A stretch of DNA of 64,000 nt from Triticum aestivum (Eukaryota; Streptophyta; Magnoliopsida; Poales; Poaceae): the NCBI RefSeq assembly GCF_018294505.1, contig NC_057795.1:521363184-521427183 (forward strand). The letters are read 5' to 3'. Numbering within the stretch: position 1 is the stretch's first letter; each line of letters begins with the position of its first letter. Below are positions 12,801 through 24,418 of this stretch, in pieces. The notes below the pieces were generated by a model. It searched no databases, was not told the origin of the DNA, and saw only the letters and a program-made list of their open reading frames with translations. The position numbers and the translations under genes were made by a program.

Positions 12801-13834
12801 TTCCCTTGGGTTCTGCAGACTCAAGGGTCATCTTTATTTTAACCCCCCCCGGGCCAGTGCTCCTTCGAGTGTTGGTCCGAACTGAGTAGACTGCGGGGCC
12901 ACCTCAGGGAAACTTGAGGTCTGGTTTTACTCGTAGGATGTCTCATCCGGTGTGCCCTGAGAACAAGATATGTGCAGCTCCTATCGGATTTGTCGGCACA
13001 TCGGGCGGTTTTGCTGGTCTTGTTTTACCATTGTAGAAATGTCTTGTAACCGGGATTCCGAGTCTGATCGGGTCTTCCTGGGAGAAGGAATATCCTTTGT
13101 TGACCGTGAGAGCTTGTGATGGGCTAAGTTGGGACACCCCTATAGGGTTTAAACTTTCGAAAGTCGTGCCCACGGTTATGCGGCAGATGGGAATTTGTTA
13201 ATATCCGGTTGTAGATAACTTGACACCAGATCCGAATTAAAATGCATCAACCGCGTGTGTAGCCATGATGGTCTCTTTTCGGCCGAGTCCGGGAAGTGAA
13301 CACGGTTTTGGGTCATGTTTGACGTAAGTAGGAGTACAGGATCACTTCTTGATCATTGCTAGCTTCACGACCGTTTCGTTTGCTCTCTTCTCGCTCTTAT
13401 TTGCGTATGTCAGCCACCATATCATGCTTAGTTGCTGCTGCAACCTCACCACTTTACCCCTTCCTTACCCATTAAGCTTTGCTAGTCTTGATACCCATGG
13501 TAATGGGATTGCTGAGTCCTTGTGGCTCACAGATTACTACAACAACAGTTGCAGGTACAGGTTTTGCGATGATCATGACGCGAGAGCGATGTTACGTGTT
13601 TTGGAGTTCTTCTTCTGCTTCTTCTTCGATCAGGGCATAGGTTCCAGGTCGGCAGCATGGGCTAGCAGGGTGGATGTCGTTTGAGTTTCTGTTTATGTTT
13701 CATCCATAGTCGAATGTTGATCTTGTGTATAATGTTGTTGTATTCATGTGGCATTGTATGCCTCTTGTATGTATCCCCATCTATTATGTAATGTTGATGT
13801 AATGATATCCACCTTGCAAAAGCATCTCCAATAT

Positions 13835-16521
13835 GGAAAATTCGTTTTTGAGCTCAGGCCCATCTGAACCTGATATCTTAGCCGCCCAGTCACATGTGGA
13901 TTCGTGTCACAACTCGTATTCCATCTGGTATTCTCACTGTATGTGATATAGAAATGATGTGGGCCCTGGCTCATTTATTGCGGTAGGCATCCTCACCGTC
14001 CGGCCGGAACAGCCAGTCCCCCGCGTCTCAGCTCTAATACTGAGCCATCATGTTCCATCTGCAACTCATAAACTGCCTGACACAACACTAGCCGTCCTTT
14101 TATATCCACTGGCACTTTAGGTCCGACTTCAAACATTTCATGGAAATTTCAGGGAAATGCTGCGACTTCAACATTCCACTAGCACTTTACGTCCAACAAT
14201 ACACATTCAAATCCAATGTCCACAGAACCCACACTTGGGTTTTAGAAATTCGCAGGCGCGAAAACCAAAAGTGACAAACTACACTAGGGAACACACGAGC
14301 AATAGGGTCAAAAGATAGGGCCGCCCTGCAACTATTCTAACTTCATCCCCTCAGTCCACGATTTCGAGGTACAGGAAACTTGGCAGGTCACCCTGATACT
14401 CTCTCATAGTCACGATCTCATATTCGAGACTTTTCCGTAGGTGATAAAACAATATTTGCAACACAAATGAGATCACATATTACTGTAACCTATGTTCATC
14501 ACAAGATGCAGGTACAGCCCATTGAACTCATGGATGTAATGCACAATGTAAATACCGCTCTCCTCCCTGTCAACAAATCATTAGTCCAACACCAATATCT
14601 TCTATACTACCGTACATTCCAAAAATTGCGCTTGGCATTCACTCACCTTGTACAAGGATCGCGATGGGCCACCAACAGATAGACAGAAGTCCATCCGTCC
14701 ACGTCAACCAATCATCCACCGAATATATTGTTGAAGCATTGTCAGAATCGACGCTGGGTTCTCTTTGCAAAGGCACTGTGTTTCGTTTCCATCCCGTCAC
14801 TGGGGTGTGTCTCAGTCGGGTTCAACACCCTGAAGATCTTCTTCTCTGCCTCCAGGATGTACAAGGACCAGCAATCCATGTAGTACACCGGGAACATAAA
14901 ACTGAAATTAAGTATTTGCAACATTACTACGTCGATGTGAGGGCATACGGACTGAATGGCCATATGGAACATAATGGGAGATCTATGGGTTTACCTTTTT
15001 TAGCCACTCAATCTTGTACTGTATCTCATTAGCTTGAAGTCCATCCTACGGATTTAATCCCGGTCAACTTTGCCATCTCCACAGACCACAGCTCTGTTCT
15101 GATCTGCAAAGATTGTCACCACAACTACTAAGCAATATGAAAATGCAAGCCAATCAGAACTAAAAATACTACTTAACAAAATATGTAGAGTGCACAACTT
15201 TTTTTAGGAACATGTAGAGTGCACAACTGGTGAGTATTGTTTTCAGAGCCGGGCCACCCATCATCAAAAATTCTGCAAACACCGACTCAAAACCTTTTGC
15301 GTGCTCTTCCCTCATCGAACACACCAGCCAATATAATGCTCTGAAAATGGTTCTTCACCCCAAGAAAAAGACTAAAAGGTATGCATACGAGAAGCTCTTA
15401 CCAGCCGCACACGCCTTCCGCATGGACTTGGTCCGCTCGGCGGTTAGCCGGCTCTTCCCATACCATATGCCAAAGTCAACCTAAAAGTCGTACACCTCAC
15501 CCAATGAGTCAAAACTCAAACCAGGTTCTGGTTTCATCAGTCTTAGTAGGCTCCTATCATGAGCTGCACTATACCCAGGAACAACCAGAATCACGGTGTC
15601 CTATCAGGAGGTGCACTAGCACTACCAAGGCGCAACCTGAATTAACCAGGAAGCACAATTTGTTTACACATCTCCTGAATCTTCAAATTTTAGTAGATCA
15701 CCTACTTACATCATTCAGACTGCACTAGAACCAGGGAACATGAGGCACATGCAATGGACCGTGCTAAATCAGCTATCGAATCGAACGATTTCGCAAGTCT
15801 AAAAAACATTTTGGGCATGTTCAGCTAAAACGAAACTATGACCTTTTAGTCCACCCAGGCGCTTCCCAAAACCACGTTCCCTGTCGATTGCGCAGACCTC
15901 CTGGGTTGCAGTCCCCCAATTGTTGTGCGCAGCCGGAGCCACAAGTAGAAAACGCAGGCAAAGCCGGTGCTTCCTCCCGCAGCGGCGGCACTAGAGGCAC
16001 CGCCGGAAAAGCTGGCCGTGTACTTATCCCTCAGTGGAAACCTTCAAGCCGCGCCAGAGTAAGCTTCCACGGCGAAGAGATGGTGAATCCATGGAAGCAC
16101 GCAGATCTAGGACGATAGCCGGGCTAGAGAAACTCACCGGTCAACTAGATCCATGAGGAAATCCAGGCCATCGGCTTCCATCGCCGCTCCGCCGCAGGAA
16201 GTCGCAGCCGCCACAGATGCCATCGCCATGAGTCCCCTCACCACTTCCTCGATCTCACTACTCGGCAAACCCCCATACAACCTGGACTATCCACACCCAG
16301 ACGTTCTGGGCCACGGCTCAGAATCATAGCCTCACGGACCGACGCCACCAAGTACAGAATTGGCCCACAAGCGCGCACTGTACTTGCCGTATTTAGTCGG
16401 TATCCTCATTTTCCCCTGCTCGACCTCTGACGCGTCTGACAGGATTGACACCATCTCAACGCACATACCAAAGGCTCGGATTTAGGGTGCAGCTGAGCTC
16501 GAGCACCAAATCGACCGTCCC
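13835..16521 (-). mobile_element. Mutator-like element nested in the solo LTR
   Basis: A 9-bp duplication CTCCAATAT (13826-13834 and 16522-16530; a tenth base G also matches) brackets 2.69 kb absent from the LTR. The ends begin GGA on each strand and share GAGCTCAG within the first 40 bases, so the terminal inverted repeats are present but degenerate. A 9-bp target duplication is typical of Mutator-like elements. Inside is a minus-strand, intron-containing Ulp1-like gene and no transposase, as in Kaonashi-type MULEs that carry Ulp1-like sequence. Confidence 0.55.
14485..16229 (-). pseudogene. Ulp1-like gene inside the MULE, catalytic residues lost
   Basis: A plausible first exon (16229-16138) begins MAMASVAAATSC and ends at a CG|GTGAGT donor. 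Further down the minus strand come CWSLYILEAEKKIFRVLNP (about 14800-14890) and SGIYIVHYIHEFNG (about 14510-14570). These match the Ulp1 His/Asp strand pair and the Cys helix in order. In each the catalytic residue is changed: His is Cys, Asp is Asn, and the Cys before Gly-Ile-Tyr is missing. Intermediate exons are hard to phase and contain stops. A non-catalytic role or plain decay are both possible; I favour decay. This gene is distinct in sequence from the 1.0-5.6 kb Ulp1 gene. Confidence 0.45.
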
Positions 16522-17338
16522 CTCCAATATGCGCTTCTATCCTTAGTGGGACCTTCGAGTTCCTTTAGGATAGGGTCGCATATTGGGCGTGACAACTATG
16601 CTCTTTGTTTTGATTGCATGTCCTTGGCAGGTTGCGGCAGTACACCATAGGAATGTCTTCAGTCAAATCGAAGGAGACAAGGTCGCCTTCTCGCAGGTCG
16701 AAGTCTTCAACAAACTTGCACCAGTTTTCACCACCGATGATCGCCCTTGAATTCCCTTTGTACACGCCAAAATCATACGTGCGGCTCCCTCTCGCTTGAA
16801 AAAGCAATGAACTGTCTAGGACGGTGTTGAACTGGTGCCATGCGTAGCATGGCATGATCTGTAGATGTAGAATTAAATTGCTATTTATTTCCTACATTTT
16901 GTTAATCTTCAAAGTAGAGGGGAACAAAAAAATTACAAGTAAAAATTGACATGATTATTTATACCACAGCTGAAGTGTCCCCATCTAGCCTAATGGTAAA
17001 TGTCAACCCATCAGCATCGGGCCTCTTGCAGTCCTGTCGACAAGTTATGCACACCACCTGTGTAAACAAAATAAAATGAAGAAAAGCAAAGGATGAGAAT
17101 TTAAGAAATGGGCTTATGCATGTAAACACACTAGGCAACAATCATACAGTATAATCAACAAAGGTACTGCATCAGTAATCAACAATCATACACTTGAACT
17201 ATGCGGGTGGCTCGCCCTCCACTCCTCATAACCCCGCAACACAGCGCGTGCCCGCCGCACCATAGCTTGTTCAGACATGTCCTTCTCTTGATCCTCGACC
17301 GGCAGCATGGGCTCACCCCGAGCGTCGACGCGCGGCAT

Positions 17339-18246
17339 TGGCCCCTCCTCCTCAGCAGCACAACTGAGGTAGTGTTTAGTTGACTTGCAATCTAGGACTA
17401 CAGTAAATACTATTATGAGAAATGTTTAGTTGACTTGCAATATAGGACTACAAGTTAATGGCTGCATTACTAAACCCAACCTAATTTCGGCCTAAAAAGG
17501 AATTTAATCCACTACCCCAACTTATAAGTTTTGGGGCCACCCTCCGGTTTCTTCCTGGATTCGCCACTGCACAATGCCAAAAAAATTCTAAATTTTTAAA
17601 GAACTATTTGCTGATATTTGCTGCTATTGTCTACGCATCTTCACTTGCTCATTGTTATGAAAACCCTGGAATACCAAAACCCTAGGAAAAAATACCGAGC
17701 AAGCTACCGATGTAGAAAACTTCCTTCAATCTCTGCATCGCCTTCCATCTAACCTTCGATTGAAAATCCTAACTATTTAATCTCCAACTTTGAAAACCAT
17801 ATCCAACTCCCGAAACGGCAACACAACAAGGAACAAAGTAGTCGAAGATTACAAGTTAGGGTTTCTCACTTCACCTAGTCGCTGGTAGTTGCTAGGTGCT
17901 TGCTGGCGGCCTCCCAATCTCACTCCGCGCTCTTCTGCTCCAACCGTCGAGAGCGGCCAGGCGAGGAGGCGGCGGGGTCGCGGCGGGGTGGTTTGTGCGG
18001 AGGGTGGGATGAGGGGGGCGGGAGTGTTTGGGCGATGGGGGTGATGACATGGACCCTATCCGTGTCAAGCACAGAAAATAATGGCCCGTGGGTCCAGTTC
18101 GTAAAGAAACAACCAAACAGGCCCACAGGCTGCTTACCTGTCACAAAGTAAAACCCTATGTTACTAATAAAAAAACACAAAGGAAAATCCTTTTATCTAA
18201 AAAACAAAAACAAAGGAAAATCATAAAAAATAGGGAAATCCTTTTT
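17339..18246. other. upstream region of the B3 gene
   Basis: It holds a two-copy 30-base direct repeat (17373-17402 and 17423-17452, 50-bp period, one mismatch) and a GC-rich block at 17930-18060. Read on the minus strand, that block looks like a 5' leader (it is followed by AAACCCTAAC). An untranslated first exon there, spliced to the acceptor near 17373, is plausible but not proven. Confidence 0.4.
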
Positions 18247-20295
18247 GGGTGAGTTCAATGTGAACGTGATGGTGAGAGGCTCAAGGAGGACTTTTGTGCA
18301 TTTACAACACCTTTGTTTTAGATAAAAAAATGCACCTTACAATGTCAAATTATAAAATCATTATTAATAAGTGCTAAAAATTCCTTATTTATAAAAAATT
18401 GTTTCTTTCCAGAAAAAACAAACTTCAATAATGGGTGTAGGTAACTGAGTGGCCTTTCTCGCCCCCACCCCCTCCCTCCCTCGCATATTCGGGCCATTTA
18501 CCGCATTTCTATGGTTGTAACCTCGAAAGTTCAAGATCTTACGCTGCCACATGAAATCATAGCAGGGAATGGGATGATTGCCCCATGTTAAGCTCTTTGG
18601 TCCATATATGTGCCATATGTTACCAACGGGAGGCGTGGCCTCGACGCATGCAATCTAGGGCTATGATGCCCGTCTGCTGTCTTTATAATCAATGCAAATT
18701 CGTGAGGGGCTAAAAATTCACGGGACCTGGCGTGGTGCCATCATACAACCCCAAGAGGGTGTGGTAAAACATCAAGAGCGGGATGCAACGGCCCTCACAT
18801 AAGTTGTGTGCAATCGGGGCCATATCGCATGTCGGATCAAGCCATCGAGAGAGAATGTGTCCGGCCTGTGAAAGGAGTGCGGGGCACGTTCCTTCATTTG
18901 CCTCAAATCTCGATGCCACGTGATGTTAGACCTAGTAACCAAGGCCTGTCTCGTGCATCGCACTCAAATGGACCCACAACATGCATGCACACATGTCCAC
19001 GTATGAGTCTGAACGGCGGGGATGCATGGTTCAGGGACTGGCGTAAGTGGTGTGAGTCAAGTTTGGATCTAGCTACCAAGAGGTAACACATGAGTCTAAA
19101 CGTCTACCAAGAGGATGCATGTCCATGTATGAGTCTCTAAATGTCTACGTGATGCTCCACACGTGGGTCTAGACGGCGGGGTGCATATGGTTTGGATCTA
19201 GCTACCAATGCGTAACGCGTCCAGTTTGTGCCTAGGCGGTGGTTCACGGGGCCTGGTGTGGTCTCATAGTATGACCCATGAAGGGTGTGGTCAAATACCA
19301 AGAGCGGCACGCATAAGGCCTAACATGGGCTATGTGGAAACGATGCCATGTCGCATGCTAGATCTAGCAATTGGAGGGAACGAGTTTGGCATGCGGATGG
19401 AGTGCGGGGCCCGTTCCTTCATTTTCCTCAAAATTTGGTGCCGCTTCATGTGGGCCCTATCCAAAAAGGCCCGTCCAGTGCATCACACACAACTAGATTC
19501 ACACCATGCATGCACACTTGGCCACGTAGACACCCACCATAAACCTTTAGCCAAGTTGACCCACACCATCCATCCACCCTTGACCCCACGTCGATTCATT
19601 GGATCTCCGACGAGTCCCTTCCCTCGGTATGCCAAGCATGTTAAAAGGACACACGGCTACACATCTTGCACATCGAGATTGGCACATCATGCACTAGTGC
19701 CAACAAACATGTCCAGCTGAGCATCTTTGCCCATGGTCTGGATCGAGGCGGCTAGCGGTGCATGTTGTCGGCTCGGTTGCCTAGCGGTGCATGTTGTCGG
19801 CCCGGTTGCCTAGCGGTGCATGCTATGGGTAGACATGAATCACATCGTATTGGATCAAGATTCCCCTCTCTTGTACCCGACGCCAGAGCAGCACACGCGC
19901 ATGGTAGAAGAATCTGTGCGGTTGATGTGAGAGCTTGGATGAGACGCCATGGGATAGGTGCATGCTGAAATTCAAGATATAGAAATTCATAACAAAATAA
20001 AAACGACAATTCAATTGTTTTTACAGCTGTACAACATGTTTTAAGGATAATGTGGAATATGATGCGTTCACATGCATTTTGGCAACAAGTGCACTTTCGG
20101 AGGGGGAAAACAGGTAGCCCCGTGCCTCCCACAATTTTTGTTCCATGTATTTCGCCACAAATATTGGAGGAAAAAAGAAAAAAGTATTTTCCCCTCAAAA
20201 AACGACTTGGGAAGAAAATCTGAAGTAACCATATTTAGCTACTCTGTGGAGGTTGTCCCCCGTGGGGAGATTCGATCTACCTCTCCTTGGTTTTA
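18247..20295. repeat. long non-coding repeat, copy 1 (most complete)
   Basis: First of five diverged copies of one family. Landmarks in order: GTGAACGTGATGGTGAGAGG; CCACATGAAATCATAGCAGG; two blocks ending CATGCATGCACAC; TTGACCCACACCATCCATCC; GGCTAGCGGTGCATGTTGTC; CTGAAATTCAAGATA. No coding frame is kept between copies, so it is not a protein gene. Around 19750-19825 a ~28-bp GGTGCATGTTGTCGG-type unit is tandemly repeated. Class unknown. Confidence 0.6.
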
Positions 20296-20565
20296 GGGTG
20301 AGTTCAACGTGAACGTGATGGTGAGAGGCTGAAGAAGGAGTTTTGTGCATTTACAACAACCTTTGTTTTACAACTGTATAATAACAAATGAAAGAGAATA
20401 TGTGAAAAGAAAAAAGAAAAAGGATACGCATACATGATGGGCCAGCCCAACCATCTACAGGGACGCGTGGTCCAACACGCGGGTGAGGTTTGCCTGGGAC
20501 AGCCCAACAAAATTTGGCCCAGCGCTGAGACGCACCGGGCGCAACTGACGGGTGGTGGGAGTTTA

Positions 20566-20608
20566 GTCCCACCTCGCCAAGCGAGATGCGCACACACCTA
20601 CTTATATA
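20566..20608 (+). promoter_or_regulatory. USE plus TATA box, U6-type spacing
   Basis: GTCCCACCTCG (20566-20576) differs by one base from the plant snRNA upstream sequence element RTCCCACATCG. TATATA (20603-20608) follows after exactly 26 bases. In plants this spacing marks Pol III-transcribed genes of the U6/U3 class, while Pol II snRNA genes are about 10 bp longer. The predicted start, 24 bases after the TATA box, falls on a G (20632), as in U6. Confidence 0.6.
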
Positions 20609-20631
20609 CGCAGCTGAGAGACCAATTGCAT

Positions 20632-20805
20632 GAGCCTCTCTCACTGAAACAGCACGTTCCCTATCCACTTCTGTGTATGCCCTGTGGGGCCTACTAGCAG
20701 GAGAAATCAACATCCCACGGGCCTGCATCCTGGCCCATATGGTTGGGTTTCTAGTCGTATGCAGGCCGTGGGGTTTGATATCTCCTGTTAGAAGGTGGGA
20801 TTTTT
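20632..20805 (+). ncRNA. candidate Pol III non-coding RNA with long hairpin
   Basis: The predicted transcript begins at a G placed as in U6 genes and ends in a T5 run (20801-20805). There is no run of four or more T before that, as Pol III needs. It is about 170 nt. Its 3' half folds into a long stem: 20694-20728 pairs with 20759-20791 (about 30 of 33 positions, two small bulges) around a 30-base loop. I do not recognise U3, U6, U6atac, 7SL, MRP or 7SK. It could be a new structured RNA, a Pol III-driven miRNA-like precursor or a SINE-like repeat family. It lies in a copy of an intergenic repeat, so it may itself be repeated in the genome. Confidence 0.45.
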
Positions 20806-22026
20806 CTTTTCCAAATCACCCAAAAAAATTTACACAGTCACATCCATGTAATAAACATGATTATAAAAGAAAATTCAGCAATAATGAAGTTTATATTGTC
20901 CCCTTAAGGTAAAGTCAGAGGTATGTACCTGAGTTTCACTGAGCCATTATAAATTATATAAAATTCTAAAAAAATGGAAAACTTTCAAATTCTGTCTATG
21001 TTTATGAAAAGATCATGTGTACAAAATTTCATGTGATTTGGATGTGGTCGAAGAAACCACCTTGTTAGAAAAACTCGCTTAAGTGGGACCAAACGTTCCG
21101 TCTGTAATGAAGTGATTTTTTTGACCATCTCCAAAATAACCCCAAATTTGTTGTACACGGTGCCATAAATGTAACAAATGGGATATTAAAAAAACTAAAA
21201 AAAATTAGGTTTACACTGTCCCCTTATGAAAAATTTCGTGGTAAGGAAAGTGAGGTAGCTCATGACCATAGCCATGGCATACATTGTTCAAATGGCCTCA
21301 AACCGTTCCCCTTTAGCCAAGTTGACCCACACCATCCATCCACCCTTGACCCCACCTCAGTTCGTTAGTTCTCCAATGAGTCCCTCCCTCCGTAAGCCAA
21401 GCATGTCAAAGCGACACATGGCTACCCGTCTTGCACACCGAGATTGGGCATCATGCACTAGTGCCACCAAACATGTCCAACTGAGCATCTTTGCCCATCG
21501 TGGACACTACCGCATGGTCTTGATCGAGGTGGCTAGCGGTGCATGTTGTCGGCCTGGTTGGCTAAGGGTGCATGAGATATGGGTCAACATGAATTGTATT
21601 GCATCACATCTAGATTCGCCTGTCCAGTACCGGACGCCAGAGGCCCGGAGCAGCACGTGCATGGTACAAGAATATGCACGGTTGCTCGCGGAGCTTGGAT
21701 AAAACAAATTTGACCTAATTGACATGGGGTAGGTGCATGCTGAAATTCAATATTTAGGAATTGTTACCAAAATAAAAGCGACAATTCAATTGTTTGTACA
21801 GGTGACACGTTCACATGCACTTTGGGAGGGGAAAAACAGGTGCACTTGTTCCACCGTGCCTCCCATGATTTTCTTCCATGTATTTCGCCACAATATTGTA
21901 GGGAAAAAAAGAATGTGATTTTGCCTCAAAAAATGACTTGGGGAGAAATTATCAACTAACCATATTTAGCTACTAGGTGGAGGTTGCCCCCCGTGGGGAG
22001 ATTTGATCTACCTCTCCTTCATTTTA

Positions 22027-23245
22027 GGGTGAGTTCAACGTGAACGTGATGGTGAGAGGCTCAATGTGGAGCTTTGTGCGTTTACAACACCTTTGTTTTA
22101 GGAAAAAATAAGCACCTTATAATGTGAAATTATAAAATCTTTATTAAAACATGCTAAAAATCCTTATTTTAAAAAATTTGTTTGTCTTGCCAGATAAAAT
22201 AAACATAAAATTATGGGGATAGTTTATTGCGTGGCCTTTCTCCCCCCCCCCCTCCCTCCCATATTTGGGACATTTAGCGCATTTCTAGGGTTGTAACATC
22301 AAAAGTTCAAGATCTACGGCGGCCACATGAAATCATAGCAAGGATTGGGATGAAAGCCCCATGTTAAGCTCTTTGGTACATATATGAACCATATGTACCA
22401 AAGAGAGGGGTGGCCTCGACGTCGTTCTCTAGGCTATGATACTCATCAGTTGCCATTATAATCCATGCAAATTATCAAGGGGCCGAAAATTCACGGGACC
22501 TAGCGCAAGTGTAATCATACGACCCCTAGAGGGTGTGGTAAAACATTGAGAGCGGCATGCGTAGGTACTCACGTAGGCTGTGGGCAACTGGGGCCATATC
22601 CCATGCTGGATCAAGCCACAGAGTGGGAATGCGTCCGTCCTGTGAAGGGAGTGTGGGGCCCGTTCCTTCATCTGCCTCAAATCTCGTTGCCGCGTGATGT
22701 TAGACCTAGTAACCAAGGACCGTCGCGTGCATCGCACTCAGCTGGAACCACAACATGCATGCACACAAGGCCGCATATGAGTCTACACGGCGGGGATGCA
22801 TGGTTCGGGGGCTGGCACAAGTGTCGCGGGTCATGTGTCTAGGTGCTACTCCACTTGGGTCTAAACAGCGGGGGTGCATGGTTTGGATCTAGCTACTGAG
22901 AGGTAATGCGTCCAGTTTGTGCCTAGGCGGTGCATCATGAGGCCTGGCGTGGTCTCATCATATGATCCATGAAGGGTATGGTCAAACACTGAGAGGGGCA
23001 TGCATAAACCCTCACGCGGGGTAAGTGTAAACGAGGCCATATCGCATGTTGGATCTAGCCAATGGGAGGGAACAAGTCCGGCATACGGATGGTGTGTGGG
23101 GCTCGTTCCTTCACTTTCCTCAAAATTCGGTGCCGCTTCATGTGGGCCCTAACCACAAAGGCCCGTCACGTGTATCACACTCACCTAGACGCACACCGTG
23201 CAAGCACACTTGGCCACGTAGACACACACCGATAAACCTGGACAA
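22027..23245. repeat. long non-coding repeat, copy 3, truncated
   Basis: It follows copy 2 directly, head to tail, and repeats the copy 1 landmarks in the same order at an offset of about 3.78 kb. It stops after the second CATGCA-type block, near 23245. A C10 run occurs at about 22243. Confidence 0.6.
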
Positions 23246-23790
23246 TAGCTAGGGTTTTATAATTATCCATTCATTTTACCCAATCGGTACAACATACCTA
23301 GCGATGAACAAAAAAGCTAGATGCGATGTGAAATTAAATGTGCCAACTGTCCCTTCTAGTATTTAGTAGTATCGTGCAAAACAAAAAAATGTCCCTCCTA
23401 TTTTGCTGTTTTTTTAACACACTATTTTGGTGTTCGGTTTATGTTGCCACGTTTGTGGACCGACATTGTGCACTTTTTCTTTTGCTTGGTTGGTTGGTTC
23501 GGGCAAATCTCTGGGTGTGCACGATGCCGTATATGTCCATGTTTCTACCTAAATTTCAAAAGTGACGAATTATGCGTGGCCTTGACCTCTCTCTCCCAAA
23601 CAAATTGAATTTTCACTCCCCAAATCTCGCTCCCACCTCCAGCATTCGATCGCCTCTACCTATCCACCCACGCCTTCATCGCCGCCCAGTACTCGCCGCC
23701 GCCAAAAAGCCCACATTCTTGTGGTGAGGATGATCCTACCTGTCAGGGGAGGGGCGTGGCCGGTGCGCTCTGTGTGGCGGATGTGGACCC

Positions 23791-24418
23791 CATGAAGGAA
23801 CTGGTCGACAAGGACGTCGTCGCTGCCGATTCAAAGCCGCAGCTGGTCCAACACAGCACCAACACGACGAATCGGTTAGTGTCTGCAGATATTAACCCTA
23901 GAATTTTCCTTCTCGAGGTTAACCCTAGAAATTGCTCTCTTGTTATTCCTCGCTATTCGTATAGACAATCGTACTGTTCACCTTTTTTTTGATTAATCAT
24001 ACGGTTATCAGTCCTAGAGTTTGCAAATTTAGATGAATGCATCATTTCTATTCCATTTTATGCCTGTCTTTCATATAACCAAAGTTTTAGGAAACCAATA
24101 CAAAGAAAAAACAACCCATTTATGCCTGCCTTTGATATAATGTACAATTCGCTTGCATGAGATTTTGTTTTCTTCTAATACCAGATTGCAGATTTGGAAG
24201 AATGTGAGAACTACCTACAGCTGAGGGAAGCTTTCGCAAAGAAAATCTTCAAGTGGCTCATGGCTGCAAAGATTGTGTACCGGCGTAACGGTCGCTATAA
24301 ATGTCCGTTCTGCAGGAAAGAGAACCAGGATTCCAAAACCACAGCAATTGCATCTTACAGAAAGAGGTGGCATCTTAAGGCAAAACCCGCTGAGTTGGCC
24401 AACAAATTGGGAGGGTGA
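23791..24418 (+). pseudogene. XS-type zinc-finger small gene, decayed (first of three)
   Basis: Two exons. The first ends at 23874 (AATCG|GTTAGT); the second runs 24185-24418 and reads ECENYLQLREAFAKKIFKWL then YKCPFCRKENQDSK. The CxxC pair and context resemble the zinc finger found with XS-domain (SGS3-like) proteins and in small grass paralogs such as those at 35.7 and 37.6 kb. The expected following His is Tyr (IASY), so a zinc ligand is missing. The phase of exon 1 does not match exon 2, implying a one- or two-base indel near 23855-23870. The ATG at 23791 is only the first Met in the better frame. No function is assigned. Confidence 0.45.

Larger units (their letters stand above)
9375..16594 (+). 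mobile_element. long solo LTR (LARD-type) inserted in the B3 exon, itself interrupted
   Basis: It starts TGTAACGCCC and ends GGGCGTGACA (9 of 10 bases inverse, TG...CA). It is flanked by a perfect 5-bp duplication, ACTAT (9370-9374 and 16595-16599). Without the nested element it is about 4.5 kb. I find no gag-pol, no second LTR, PBS or polypurine tract, so it is most simply a solo LTR left by LTR-LTR recombination. Its size resembles the very long LTRs of LARD elements such as barley Sukkula, but I cannot confirm the family. Inside are a TATA box (9861), a GC-rich leader with spurious open frames (9890-10480), a CATG-rich T-rich stretch (10560-12480) and possible splice sites (donor near 10484, acceptor near 12509). 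Confidence 0.75.
8687..17338 (-). pseudogene. two-domain B3 (REM-like) gene split by a solo LTR
   Basis: Coding pieces, 5' to 3': 17338-17192, 17057-16965, 16858-16595 | insertion | 9369-9245, 8969-8687. All phases agree once the insertion and one 5-bp target copy are removed, giving about 303 residues. Piece 3 holds a first B3 DNA-binding domain (YDFGVYKGNSRAIIGGENW, then FVEDFDLREGDLVSFDL). The last exon holds a second (YDGRIIFGKGWSDFV, then ELKVHKAVLFGF). B3 proteins bind DNA in the nucleus; REM-type grass members are mostly uncharacterised. The insertion separates the two domains and puts several kilobases of non-coding DNA in the exon. Apart from it no stop or frameshift is seen, so the insertion is probably what killed the gene. 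For the last exon I chose the acceptor at 8970-8971 (CAGAG|ATTACC) over one two bases upstream because only it keeps the frame. The ATG at 17338 is the first in an exon whose acceptor lies near 17373. Confidence 0.75.
20296..22026. repeat. long non-coding repeat, copy 2, with foreign middle
   Basis: It begins and ends with the family landmarks. The part corresponding to the second and third landmarks is replaced by about 900 bp (about 20390-21260) not found in the other copies. That replacement contains the Pol III-type unit at 20566-20805. The shared part resumes at TTGACCCACACC (21322) and runs to the next unit. Confidence 0.55.

Noticed and set aside
20566..20805. Known spliceosomal or snoRNA gene
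   Set aside because: The promoter fits, but the predicted RNA has neither the U6/U3/U1/U2 start sequences nor C/D or H/ACA boxes that I can recognise.
18247..23245. Open frames of 60-170 codons in the long repeats
   Set aside because: They are not kept in the same place or frame in the other copies, so they are chance frames.
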